Assembly (NCBI RefSeq): GCF_000816845.1
Contig: NZ_CP006878.1
Location: 62,001-126,000, forward strand
Origin: Rhizobium gallicum bv. gallicum R602sp
GTDB taxonomy: Bacteria > Pseudomonadota > Alphaproteobacteria > Rhizobiales > Rhizobiaceae
Length of the DNA: 64,000 bases
Reading direction: 5' to 3'
Each line of letters opens with the position of its first letter. Position 1 is the stretch's first letter. Below are positions 25,148-34,155 of the stretch, piece by piece. Under the pieces are notes generated by a model, which was not told the DNA's origin, ran no database searches, and worked only from the letters and a program-made list of their open reading frames with translations. Both the position numbers and the translations under genes were made by a program.

Positions 25148-25978
25148 ATACTCTCGAAGCCCAGTGCACCCAGTCAGCGGGGTTTTTTACGGCGCCCATA
25201 ATCAGGGCACGATGAACCTGCCGTTCGCATACATTCTCATCAAGACAGGAGATGCAGTCGTTCTGGTTGATGCCGGTCACGACGCCGCCGATTTCGGAGG
25301 CCAGATCGCCAATTCGATTGGCGTTACCGGTTGGACGCCTCCGGAAATCGTTCTCGGGGAATGCGGGATCAGGCCCCAGGACGTCACGCATGTCATCCTC
25401 ACGCACGCGCACTTCGATCACATTGGCGGCCTAAAGTTCTTCCCAAATGCTAAGATTTTCATTCAGAAGAAAGAATTGGAATCCTGGATGTGGATTCTGG
25501 CAAAGGGTCGGCGCTTCCGTTCATTGCAGGCCGGACTGAATCCGGCGGATATCTGACCCGGGCAAACATCGAAGGCCGCCTGGAACTGGTGGAGGGAGAG
25601 CGGGAAAACCTGGTGCCAGGCGTTCATGTCTATCCGGCATTCGACACCCATACCGCAGGATCGCAATATGTGGTGGTGGAGACCGGCGGTGGAGACGGCA
25701 AGTTTATCCTGTCCGGCGACGTCATCTACACCTACAGCAACCTCACGGGTGAGGACGCCACCGATCCCTGCTTTGTGCCGCCGGGCCTTGCCAATGGCAG
25801 CCAGTCACGTCTGATCGAGTCCGCCGAGGAGATGCTCAAAATCGTTGGTATGAACGAACGACGAATTGTTCCCATGCACGAGGAGCAGCTGTCAAAAATC
25901 TATCCGTCGCGCCTGACGGCTCGCCAGCTCATGCTCGTGGAGATTTGTGTGGCCGACGGAGACGTATCAAGAGTTTGA
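25119..25978 (+). pseudogene. Metallo-beta-lactamase-fold hydrolase (AHL-lactonase-like), frameshifted
   Basis: Family members are zinc hydrolases, including N-acyl-homoserine and other lactonases. HAHFDH (His96, His98, Asp100, His101) is the dinuclear zinc motif, and the second half has LSGDVIYTYSN with the bridging Asp. The frame breaks at the G-run 25505-25507, and one added base yields about 286 residues, a normal length. GGGGAGGA just before the ATG at 25119 supports the start. The gene follows a lactone-forming aldo/keto reductase, so it may open the sugar lactone (inference). If the frameshift is real, the protein would be cut after about 146 residues and inactive. Confidence 0.82.
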
Positions 25979-26469
25979 TCGATTTGAAGCAGCGCGAACG
26001 CTAAGCTCCATCGTTCACAATCGTCCTCCCAAGGCGATAAGCAGAGAAAAGGCCGGGTGTCAGCGACTCCGGCCTTTTCCAAACACCTTGCCCGCAGCGG
26101 TGATCTGCGCGGTGAAGAAGCCCTATATTCCCGCTTTGATGACGGCCCGGTAGTCCGCGATGTTTGCCATGGAGGACAAGGCCTCCATCTTCCGTGCGCG
26201 GCTGACGCGCGGGACCATTCTCCATGGCGATGACATTTGCGCTTGAACCTCCAACCCATCCTGTTTCGTTAGAAAATGAGCGCCTTCGGCCATGCATGGA
26301 GCGGTGCAATCGCGCCATCATGCGTCTTCACGTGTCCCATCATGCCAGCAGCGTCAGGGGCGTTGTCGAATAGAGCAACACAAACTAACGAAAAATGATG
26401 TTTGCATGTGATTTGTAGCGTCGGATCTTGATGTTAAAGGATCGGATTAGTGCGCCGGAGGACTAGAAT
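25979..26469. other. Intergenic region with terminator, no gene found
   Basis: About 490 bp between the metallo-hydrolase and DeoR genes. It holds the terminator at 26047-26078. After it, minus-strand reading gives only short stop-broken pieces such as MANIADYRAVIKAG, which could be the remnant of a lost gene but cannot be assigned. The last 130 bp before 26470 are more AT-rich and probably carry the DeoR promoter. Confidence 0.6.
26047..26078 (+). terminator. Rho-independent terminator
   Basis: AAAAGGCCGG pairs perfectly with CCGGCCTTTT across a 12-base loop. The A/T ends make it usable in both directions. It lies 70 bp after the metallo-hydrolase stop and closes the acid-sugar block. Confidence 0.75.
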
Positions 26470-27243
26470 ATGAAGAGAGATGATCGGAGGCAGGCCATTA
26501 TGGACCTGTTGGTCGCGCAGAGGGTGGTGGATCTGGACGACCTATCCGATCGGTTCGCTGTATCCAAGATGACCATCCACCGGGATCTGGATGATCTTGA
26601 GCAGGCAGGGATGCTTCGCAAGGTCCGTGGCGGGGCAACGATCGAGGCAGGAGGCCATTTCGAAAGCGATTTCCGGTTTCGCCAGCAGCAGGAGGGCGAG
26701 GCCAAGCGCCGGATGGCCGAGGCCGCCCTTGAACTCGTCGAGCCCGGCATGACGGTGATGGTCAACGACGGATCTATGGCGTCGGTGCTCGGGGAATTGC
26801 TGCCACAGAGGAGGCCGCTGACGGTGATCACCAACAATGCGGCGGTCATCGATCGGCTCAAGACGGAATCAGGGATCAACCTGATTGCAGTCGGTGGACG
26901 CTATTCGATGAAGTTCAATGGTTTTTTCGGCGTCGTCGCCGAACAGGCACTGTCGCGTCTCAGCGCCGACATCGCCTTTATCTCAACGCCGGCAGTTTCT
27001 GGATTGCGCGTCTACCATATGGATGATGACGTTGTCCGCTCGAAGCGAGCGATGATTGCAAGCGCCGCGCGCCGCTGCCTGCTCTTAAACCATAAGCGCT
27101 TCAATCATACTGCTCTTCATGTCCTGGCCACCATTGACGAGTTCGAAGTTATCATCACCGACCAGGAGCCGTCAGTCGACATCCGCGCGGCTTTGGAAGG
27201 ATCCAATGTGCAGCTTAGAGTGGCATCGCAGGAGAGGAAGTGA
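26470..27243 (+). CDS. DeoR family transcriptional regulator
   Basis: The 257-residue product has a DeoR helix-turn-helix (VVDLDDLSDRFAVSKMTIHRDLDDLEQAG, residues 19-47) and a DeoRC sensor domain with ITNNAAVIDRL and VGGRYSMKFNGFFG. DeoR proteins usually sense phosphorylated sugars and repress catabolic operons. GGAGG before the ATG supports the start. It stands alone, after a terminator and convergent with a reductase gene, so its target is not evident. The usual C-terminal sensor ends in a shortened form (HVLATIDEFEVIITD). Confidence 0.9.
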   Translation: MKRDDRRQAIMDLLVAQRVVDLDDLSDRFAVSKMTIHRDLDDLEQAGMLRKVRGGATIEAGGHFESDFRFRQQQEGEAKRRMAEAALELVEPGMTVMVNDGSMASVLGELLPQRRPLTVITNNAAVIDRLKTESGINLIAVGGRYSMKFNGFFGVVAEQALSRLSADIAFISTPAVSGLRVYHMDDDVVRSKRAMIASAARRCLLLNHKRFNHTALHVLATIDEFEVIITDQEPSVDIRAALEGSNVQLRVASQERK

Positions 27244-27356
27244 ATATGGCCAACGATCCTTCGGGTAGTTGCCGCGCAAGGCGGCACCTGTCCCCGAATC
27301 TCAAGTTGGGCCCTTGATGGGGGAGCCCTTCCACAATCTTCTCCTGTGGGCGTCTC

Positions 27357-28058
27357 CTATGGACGTTCAACGCGATATCTCAGATGGACGGAGCCGAGGC
27401 CAGCGGCTTCGGCGCTGATAAACGTGAGCCTCGCCCCGCCGGCAAGCCCATCCTCGCCGCCCTCAAATATGGCCGGTGTATTCGACTTGCCTCCGATCGC
27501 AGGGAAGATGACTAGGCTGACCTCGTCAACAAGACCCGCATTCAAGAAATGGCCATTGGTTCGCGCCCCGCCTTCCAGCATCAAGCGCTTCACACCGAAT
27601 TCGGTGCCGAGAACATCGAGCGAGTTTTTCAGATCGACGCCATCTTTCTCCGAGACGATATAGGAAACGCCAGCTTGGGTGAGGCCCGCCAGGTAAGCAT
27701 CATCCACGTCAGATCCTGTCAGGACGACAAGGTGAGCTCCCTCAATGTCGCTCTTGTCCCAGCGTAGCCGACCGTCCTTATCCACGATGACAGCGAACTC
27801 CCCGGCGTCCGGGTTGGCGATAGAGATCGGTCGCGCGGCCGTGCCGGTTGCTTGATAGGGGCGGTCGACGGCGTCCGCGAACTCTTCTCCCGTCGCTCTT
27901 CCCGAAAGCCAGGCGTCGGCGCCGATCTTCTCATGCAGGCCGTCATAGATCTTCACGAGCTCATCGACCGAATGGCCGGTTGCCTCGGCCCAATCATTGA
28001 CGATCAATCGGCCATCCAGCGGCGACATCATGTGACAGATTACATAGGGTCTGGGCAT
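27357..28058 (-). CDS. RibD C-terminal/dihydrofolate reductase-like protein
   Basis: The 233-residue product has the RibD_C fold: CHMMSPLDGRL near the N-terminus, LSGRATGEEF, IVSEKDGVDLKNSLDVLGTEFGVKRLMLEGGART and a late VIFPAIGGKSNTP. Such proteins use NADPH to reduce pyrimidine or pterin-like substrates, or remain uncharacterised. It lacks the deaminase domain of riboflavin RibD. The ATG at 28058 has GGAGAG eight bases upstream; an earlier in-frame ATG at 28082 does not. It is convergent with the DeoR gene and 31 bp downstream of an SDR gene in the same direction. Confidence 0.85.
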   Translation of the reverse strand: MPRPYVICHMMSPLDGRLIVNDWAEATGHSVDELVKIYDGLHEKIGADAWLSGRATGEEFADAVDRPYQATGTAARPISIANPDAGEFAVIVDKDGRLRWDKSDIEGAHLVVLTGSDVDDAYLAGLTQAGVSYIVSEKDGVDLKNSLDVLGTEFGVKRLMLEGGARTNGHFLNAGLVDEVSLVIFPAIGGKSNTPAIFEGGEDGLAGGARLTFISAEAAGLGSVHLRYRVERP

Positions 28059-28089
28059 TGGATTACTCTCCTCTACAAACATTTCACCG

Positions 28090-28941
28090 TCAGTGGCCTG
28101 CCTTCAACCAGGCTGCGAATTTATCCATCCAGTCGGGGTGCCAGCGTGAAAGCGCCGGCCGGTTCAGGATCATGTCGTCGGCCGCCCAGCGGATCCGTCT
28201 GGCGTCTATCTCCGGCGTAACCGCGTTATCAGGACAAATGATGTAAAAATCTTCGTCGAGCAGACGGGCCAGGAAGTATTCCACCAGCTGTTCGGCGGTC
28301 CATGCCTCATCGGGCTTGATAGCGCCCTGCGGCTTGAGTGCGATGTTCATGGGCGTCCACGTGTAGCCCGGGACGAGGAGATGAGCCGATACACGACCTC
28401 CCGTCTCCTTCAAAAGCTCGTGCGACAGCTGTTCGGTCAGCACCTTGACAGCTGCCTTAGCCACCGAATAGACGGCATTGCCTGGAGGAGTTGTAATTCC
28501 TTCCTTGGAGCCGAGGTTGACGACCGCCGAGGGTCGGGCTGCCTTGATCATGTAGGGCACGAAGACGTGTTGTGCGGCTAAAACACCTCCGAAGTTTACA
28601 TCGATCTGGCGTCGCCACTTTGCAGGATCATCCCAGGGGCCGGCTCCTTGCGTAATGCCCGCGTTGTTTACAAGGATGGCCACGTCGCCAAACCGAGAGG
28701 CTGTTTCGTCCTGCAACCTCTTCAGTGCCGATATGTCCGAGACGTCGCCGCTCACAACCAGAGTGTCCGTATCGAGTGACGAGGTAACATCCTCAAGTGC
28801 GTCGGCGTCGAGATCCAGCAATGCGAGCTTCATGCCGCGGTCCGCGAGAGCCCTCGCGATTGCCAAGCCGATGCCCTTCGCTGCTCCCGTGATGACCGCA
28901 ACGCGGCCAGGAGCAACGATGCTGTTCATTCTCTCGCTCAT
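28090..28941 (-). CDS. Short-chain dehydrogenase/reductase
   Basis: The 283-residue product has TGAAKGIG near residue 18, NNAG near 87, a Ser/Gly catalytic stretch VVNLGSKEGI and YSVAK as the catalytic Tyr and Lys. The last 70 residues (DEAWTAEQLVEYFLARLLDEDFYIICPD, then RPALSRWHPDWMDKF) extend beyond a minimal SDR and occur in a group of uncharacterised SDRs. The start is uncertain among codons at 28959, 28941 and 28929; none has a strong ribosome site. It precedes the RibD-like gene in a two-gene unit. Confidence 0.88.
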   Translation of the reverse strand: MSERMNSIVAPGRVAVITGAAKGIGLAIARALADRGMKLALLDLDADALEDVTSSLDTDTLVVSGDVSDISALKRLQDETASRFGDVAILVNNAGITQGAGPWDDPAKWRRQIDVNFGGVLAAQHVFVPYMIKAARPSAVVNLGSKEGITTPPGNAVYSVAKAAVKVLTEQLSHELLKETGGRVSAHLLVPGYTWTPMNIALKPQGAIKPDEAWTAEQLVEYFLARLLDEDFYIICPDNAVTPEIDARRIRWAADDMILNRPALSRWHPDWMDKFAAWLKAGH

Positions 28942-29389
28942 CTTTGTCTTTCCCGTCATTGGACGTCACCGCTGGAAGGTGGGCCGGACACGCCGTCGCG
29001 TGGATTTTCTCGGCCGACGGCACCATCGCAAGAAGTGCATCAGCGATACACGGGTGCTTGTGTGCTCGGACCATATCTGCTGGCTGCGAACGACAGCTCA
29101 ACCTCCTAACAACATAGGGCACTCCGCCGACCACTTGAAGTGAGCTGGATCGCACGCACCGATGAGCCGTGCTCACTCTTGGGTGCCTTCGTGACGTCGG
29201 GAGTGCCTCGTCAATTTGGCTACGGACGCGACCAAAAGGTCCCTTACTTCTGGTGTCTGCCAGATCGGTGGTTGATTTTTATTCACCGCCCCGATCGATT
29301 TTGCTCATGTAACCAACCGGCTCCACGGGCATTAGGTCACCAGCGCCTCGAGGCGATCGTGGTGCTGATAAAACCAAAGGAGTGAAATC
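28942..29389. other. Divergent intergenic region, no gene found
   Basis: About 430 bp between divergent SDR genes. Only short open frames without ribosome sites or family resemblance were seen. It must hold promoters in both directions, but no repeat or clear operator was found. Confidence 0.5.
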
Positions 29390-30172
29390 ATGACTGGTAA
29401 TAAACCACTCGCAATGGTCACGGGCGGCTCATCTGGAATAGGCTTCGAGCTTGCCAAACAATTCGCCAAGAATGGATTTGACGTCGCTATTTCAGGCTCA
29501 AGCGACAAGGTAAACAAGGCCGCCGATGCGCTACGGAGCCTTGATGCCGAAGCATATCCGTTCAAAGCGGATGCCTCGACATACGATGGCGTCGAGGGGT
29601 TCTGGACCTTCACGCAGGGGCTGGGGCGCCCACTGGAAGCCGCGGCTCTGAACGTTGGTATCGGTATCGGCGGCGCCTTCGTCGATAACGATCTCGAGGA
29701 TGAGTTTCGCCTGCTTGCGATCAATGTGACCGGGACCGTCCATATGGCCAAACGCGTCGTCCAACATATGGTCAAGAACGGCCGCGGCAGGATCCTCATC
29801 ACCTCCTCGGTTTCGGCGACCCTGCCCACGCCATACGAAACCGTCTACGGCCCGTCGAAGGCATTCGGTTACATGTTCGCGGAATCTCTGCGCGAGGAGT
29901 TGCGCTCGACCGGGGTCACGGTGACGGCACTCCTTCCGGGCGCCACCAACAGCGACTTCCACGCGAACGCTGGGATGGACGATACTAAGCTCGGTGGCCA
30001 GCAGAAAAACGACAAGACGCTCGTCGCCAAGCAGGGCTTCGAGGCCCTCATGAACGACATCGACCATGTCGTCGGCGGAGACCAGAAAACCAAGCGGCAG
30101 GTGTTGGAAAACCGGACAACCCCGGAGCCTGTTAAAGCCGCCCGGCAAGCCGAACTGACCCAACCGCAGTGA
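29390..30172 (+). CDS. Short-chain dehydrogenase/reductase
   Basis: The 260-residue product has TGGSSGIG near residues 11-18 and the catalytic YGPSK in the middle. It shows a serine-rich ITSSVSATLP just before this, and a C-terminal tail of about 40 residues rich in Lys and Gln. AAAGGAG before the ATG fixes the start. It lies 11 bp before another SDR gene and is probably cotranscribed with it. Family members are often annotated as general oxidoreductases; no substrate is evident. Confidence 0.9.
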   Translation: MTGNKPLAMVTGGSSGIGFELAKQFAKNGFDVAISGSSDKVNKAADALRSLDAEAYPFKADASTYDGVEGFWTFTQGLGRPLEAAALNVGIGIGGAFVDNDLEDEFRLLAINVTGTVHMAKRVVQHMVKNGRGRILITSSVSATLPTPYETVYGPSKAFGYMFAESLREELRSTGVTVTALLPGATNSDFHANAGMDDTKLGGQQKNDKTLVAKQGFEALMNDIDHVVGGDQKTKRQVLENRTTPEPVKAARQAELTQPQ

Positions 30173-30183
30173 AGGAGCACATC

Positions 30184-30927
30184 ATGGCACATCTGAAAGA
30201 CAAGGTCGCAATCGTCACGGGAGCTTCCTCGGGCATTGGAGCAGCGACCGCCAGAGGATTGGCGGAAAAAGGTGCGCGCGTCGTCCTTGCCGGCCGCAAT
30301 GAGGAACGCCTCAGTCAGATTGTCGAAGACATCGCCGGTTCCGGAGGTATTGCCAGCTACAAGGTTGCCGATGCCACGGATTTTGAGAGTACCAAGGCCC
30401 TCGTCCCGTTCGCCACGACGACGTACGGCCCGGTCGATATATTGGTCAACAATGCGGGCCTCATGCTCTTTTCCTATTGGAAGGATGCCGCGGTCGGCGA
30501 TTGGAACAAGATGATCGATACCAACCTGCGTGGCTATCTGCATGCGATCGCCGCCGTGCTGCCGTCGATGTTGGAGCGCCGGTCCGGCCGCATCCTGAAT
30601 ATGAGCTCTATCGCCGGCGTTCATGTCGGCGAGGCGGCAGGCGTTTATGGAGCCACGAAGTTCTTCATACGCGGTATCACCGAAAGCCTCAGAAAGGAGG
30701 TGGGCGTGGGAAGTGGGATCCAGGTGTCTATGATCAGCCCTGGCGTGATCGATACCGGCTGGGCCGACAAGGTTCATGACGAGACGGGCAGAAAGATCGC
30801 CGGAGAGCTCAACAAGCAGGGTATTCCGCCGTCGTCGGTGGCTGAAGCCGTGGTCTATGCACTAGATCAGCCCCCGGAGATCACGATCAACGACATTGTC
30901 GTCCATCCAACCCGGCAGGACTGGTAG
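30184..30927 (+). CDS. Short-chain dehydrogenase/reductase
   Basis: The 247-residue product is a classical SDR with TGASSGIG near residues 13-20, NNAG near 88, MSSIAGVH and YGATK as the active site. The Rossmann core and ISPGVIDTGWADKV resemble the large group of SDRs annotated as serine or malonic semialdehyde dehydrogenases. The ATG at 30184 has AAGGAG eight bases upstream and is preferred over a start at 30169. It is paired with the preceding SDR; both may be under the LysR gene downstream. Confidence 0.9.
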   Translation: MAHLKDKVAIVTGASSGIGAATARGLAEKGARVVLAGRNEERLSQIVEDIAGSGGIASYKVADATDFESTKALVPFATTTYGPVDILVNNAGLMLFSYWKDAAVGDWNKMIDTNLRGYLHAIAAVLPSMLERRSGRILNMSSIAGVHVGEAAGVYGATKFFIRGITESLRKEVGVGSGIQVSMISPGVIDTGWADKVHDETGRKIAGELNKQGIPPSSVAEAVVYALDQPPEITINDIVVHPTRQDW

Positions 30928-31278
30928 CCGGCGTTTTCGAAAGCTCAGAACTTGAACCTCCGGGACTGTCAGGCCGCCCGCGCGGAGGTGGTATCCGTTC
31001 CAACCGGTGCCGTCTCTCGTGGCTGTGGACAAGATGATCTTCATTGCATGACCATCTAATCCCGGAGGTCTCATTATTCAGCGACCCGGCCCATCTCCCG
31101 TCGTCGCTCCCAGGATCCAACATGGATCATTTGAGGTCAAATTTTTGACTGCTTCCTTGGTCATCACATACCAAAGACAGGGCCAGTTGAATAAGGATCG
31201 AAGACGCCAGCCGCCTGAAGCAAGGTCGGCGTCGGCGAGAACGATCTTATTCAGTACAAGTGCGAGTATCCATCACTC
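30928..31278. other. Intergenic region, no gene found
   Basis: About 350 bp between the SDR and LysR genes in the same direction. No coding frame with a ribosome site is seen. A LysR-like imperfect dyad (TTTGAGGTCAAATTT) near 31127-31141 is possible, but one copy is too weak to call. Confidence 0.45.
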
Positions 31279-32184
31279 ATGGTATCGACGCGGGCCGATC
31301 TGGCCGACCTTGAAACTTTCGTCGCGATCGCGCGGGCGGGGGGGTTCCGAAAGGCCGCCGCGCTTCGCGGCGTTTCCGGGTCTGCCCTCAGCCACTCGAT
31401 CAGGGGTTTGGAGGCCCGTCTGGGCGTCCGTCTGTTTCATCGGACAAGCAGGAGTATCAGTCTCACCGCCGCCGGCGAAGTACTGCTTGCCGAACTGGAG
31501 CCCCGTTTCCTCGGCATTCAAGCTGCGATGGATCTCCTGGACAGTTTCAGGAGCGGGCCCACGGGCAGAGTGAGAGTGACCACGCTGCGTGACGCCGCCG
31601 AGCTGTTGATCGCTCCTCGACTGCACAGTTTTCGCAAGAACTACCCAGATGTCGAGGTCGAGGTCAGCGTCGAGGACCGCTTTATCGATATGGTCGCCGA
31701 AGGTTTTGACGCGGGCATCCGTTATGGGGGAACAGTTCCCGAGGGGATGATCGCGTCGCGTCTGACATCCGAACTCGAATGGATCGTGGTCGGTTCTCCG
31801 GCCTATCTCAACGAACGAGGGCGGCCCGCGCGGCCGGAAGATCTCTTGACGCACGAGTGCATTCGGATCCGAACCGGTACAGACCACGTCTGCAAATGGG
31901 AACTTGGCGACGGAGACCGCATGGTTACCCTAGACGTCCCTGGACTGCTCACGCTCGGAGATTCGGAACTATCCATCCGCATGGCGCAGGAGGGAGGCGG
32001 TCTCTTTTATTGCCTGCGGGCCCGGGTCGAGGACAAACTTGCGGCCGGTTTGCTCGAAGTCGTGCTGCCGGACTGGTCCTCTACTGGGCCGGGTTTTCAT
32101 GCATACTACGTTTCGCACCGACAGGTGCCGTCCGCCCTCCGGACGTTTCTCGACCACCTTAAGGCGCCGCTTCCGGACGATTGA
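31279..32184 (+). CDS. LysR family transcriptional regulator
   Basis: The 301-residue product has the N-terminal LysR helix-turn-helix (FVAIARAGGFRKAAALRGVSGSALSHSIRGLEARLGVRLFHRTSRS, residues about 14-58) and a periplasmic-binding-like effector domain with DAGIRYGGTVPEGM. This is the AaeR/DmlR-like branch that often controls neighbouring SDR or reductase genes. No strong ribosome site precedes the ATG. It follows the two SDR genes in the same direction rather than divergently, which is less usual. Confidence 0.92.
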   Translation: MVSTRADLADLETFVAIARAGGFRKAAALRGVSGSALSHSIRGLEARLGVRLFHRTSRSISLTAAGEVLLAELEPRFLGIQAAMDLLDSFRSGPTGRVRVTTLRDAAELLIAPRLHSFRKNYPDVEVEVSVEDRFIDMVAEGFDAGIRYGGTVPEGMIASRLTSELEWIVVGSPAYLNERGRPARPEDLLTHECIRIRTGTDHVCKWELGDGDRMVTLDVPGLLTLGDSELSIRMAQEGGGLFYCLRARVEDKLAAGLLEVVLPDWSSTGPGFHAYYVSHRQVPSALRTFLDHLKAPLPDD

Positions 32185-32643
32185 AATGACGGCTCGACGG
32201 GAAAATCTCAGCGGGCGGAAGTTCGAGTTCCGATAGAAAGTGGCTGCTTGCACCCAGCCTCAGAACGCCTCGAAGCTCTCGATCGCTATGACGGGAACAA
32301 GTTTGCTAAGCCAGACGCTACTTGAGTTGTTGTACCGGCGGTGCGAGACCCGCTCTAAATTTACAGCAGACGCCTACAGGGTAGTGGAAACTCGCCGAGG
32401 TCCATTCTTGCCTCCGCCTGCGCTTCAAACATAACGAATTCAGATGAAAAAAGCTCATCTATTTTATGAAATATTGCGTTTGAATTAGGAGCTGAAAGCG
32501 GAGATGGTTCATTGCGTGGAGGGCATCTGAACCTAGATCGCCTTAGCGCGTAAGATGAGACGCAATACGGTTTACGAGGTCGCCGGACTATGTTCGGCGA
32601 GGGAAGAAGTATTGCTCAGATGCTGTATTGGGAGGAGGGCCGA
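32185..32643. other. Intergenic region with AT-rich promoter segment
   Basis: About 460 bp with no credible gene. The stretch 32430-32500 is clearly AT-rich compared with its surroundings and probably carries the promoter of the peptidase-cupin-transporter unit. No repeat shared with the other promoters was found. Confidence 0.5.
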
Positions 32644-34146
32644 ATGAGTTTCCCCGCTGGAAAAACTGTAGATAAACGCGACAATTCTATTCTTGCTGGT
32701 CTCGAGCCGGCGATCTTCTTCGGTTTTTTCGAAGAGCTAAGCGCCATCCCGCGCGGTTCTTACAGCGAGAAGCAGGTTAGCGATCACATCGCCGATTTTG
32801 CCCGGGCGCGCGGCTTCGAGGTTTACCAGGACGAGATCTACAATCTCCTCATTAAGAAGCCGGGCACGCCCGGCTACGAAAACTCTCCGACCGTCATTCT
32901 TCACGGGCATACCGACATCGTCTGCGAGAGCGATGAGGGTGTTGACCACGACTTTAAAAACGAAGGCATCAAACTTCAGGTTATCGGCGATTTCATCCAT
33001 GGTACGGGGACAACCCTTGGGGCGGACAACACCGTTGGTGTGGCCTTCGCAATGTCGTTGCTGGCATCCGACGATGTCCCACATCCGCCGCTTGAAGTCG
33101 TCCTGACGGTTCAAGAAGAAGTCGGCAAGGGCGGCGCGCAACACTTCGACGGCACAAAGCTTAGCGGTAAGCGCCTTCTCGACATGAACTGGCACGATCC
33201 CAAGTCGCTGTTCGCCGGCTGCGCGGGCGATATTTCAGTGCGATTTAAGATTCCGGTTCAGTGGGAACCGCGCGTTTCGGAGCAGACCGCCCTTTCGCTG
33301 CGGATCTCCGGCCTGAGCAGCGGTCATTCCGAATTTGACATCCATCTTGAACGCGCTAACGCGATCGTCCAGCTCGGACGGCTGCTTCGGATTGTCATCC
33401 GGGACACTGGTGCCAGGGTAGCCGAAGTCAAGGGTGGCGTGAACCGTTACGTTATCCCGGGTGAGGCGGAGGCGATCATTTCGATCGATGCCTCGCGGAT
33501 CGTCGATCTCAGACAGAGAATTGAAGCGGAAGCGGCTTCGATTGCGCTTGAGTACAATGCAAGCGATCCCAACCTCAAGGTCACAGTCAGCGAGTCGGGG
33601 AGACAGTTTACTCAAGTCTTCTCGGCTCAGTCCGCCCGGGCGCTGGTCGATGCCCTGAACCTTCTTCCCAACGGCGTCCAGAGCAAGAGCCTTCAGGTCG
33701 AGGGCCTCGTTGAGAGCTCCAACACCGTGGCGCTGCTTTCAAGCGATGAAGAGGCCATCGAAATCGTCAATACGGTTCCAAGCGCCGTTAGCTCCCGTCG
33801 CTACAACATTGTCGACAAAATTAGGCAGCTGTCGGAACTCATCGGCAACGGCGCGAGCGTGGAGACATTCGCGGATTGCCCGGAATGGCCATACAATCCT
33901 CATTCGCGAATGCTTAACGCCGCCAAAGCCGCTTACGAGCGTGAGTTCGGCGAGCAGCCACATGTAGAAGTCTCTCACTCCAGTCTCGAGCTCGGCCTTT
34001 TCCGAAAGAAGGTTCTTGACATTGACATGCTGTCGATCGGACCGGAAGCGTTCGACGTCCACACCACGCGCGAGCGCCTCAACCACACGACAGTCGATTT
34101 GACCTGGCGGCTTCTCAAGTCGCTGCTCCGCGAACTCCGGACCTAA
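32644..34146 (+). CDS. M20-family metallopeptidase, PepD-like (aminoacyl-histidine dipeptidase)
   Basis: The 500-residue product has the M20C metal and catalytic set: HGHTDIV (His89, Asp91), LGADNTVG (Asp128), QEEVGKGG (Glu158, Glu159) and a late Asp/His region. PepD-type enzymes are dizinc cytosolic dipeptidases of about 480-500 residues that split Xaa-His dipeptides. GGAGGAGG before the ATG at 32644 decides the start over one 54 bases upstream. It begins a run of genes all reading right with two cupins and a sugar transporter, so its natural substrate may be an amide or glycoconjugate rather than a dipeptide (inference). Confidence 0.88.
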   Translation: MSFPAGKTVDKRDNSILAGLEPAIFFGFFEELSAIPRGSYSEKQVSDHIADFARARGFEVYQDEIYNLLIKKPGTPGYENSPTVILHGHTDIVCESDEGVDHDFKNEGIKLQVIGDFIHGTGTTLGADNTVGVAFAMSLLASDDVPHPPLEVVLTVQEEVGKGGAQHFDGTKLSGKRLLDMNWHDPKSLFAGCAGDISVRFKIPVQWEPRVSEQTALSLRISGLSSGHSEFDIHLERANAIVQLGRLLRIVIRDTGARVAEVKGGVNRYVIPGEAEAIISIDASRIVDLRQRIEAEAASIALEYNASDPNLKVTVSESGRQFTQVFSAQSARALVDALNLLPNGVQSKSLQVEGLVESSNTVALLSSDEEAIEIVNTVPSAVSSRRYNIVDKIRQLSELIGNGASVETFADCPEWPYNPHSRMLNAAKAAYEREFGEQPHVEVSHSSLELGLFRKKVLDIDMLSIGPEAFDVHTTRERLNHTTVDLTWRLLKSLLRELRT

Positions 34147-34155
34147 GGTATTGAA

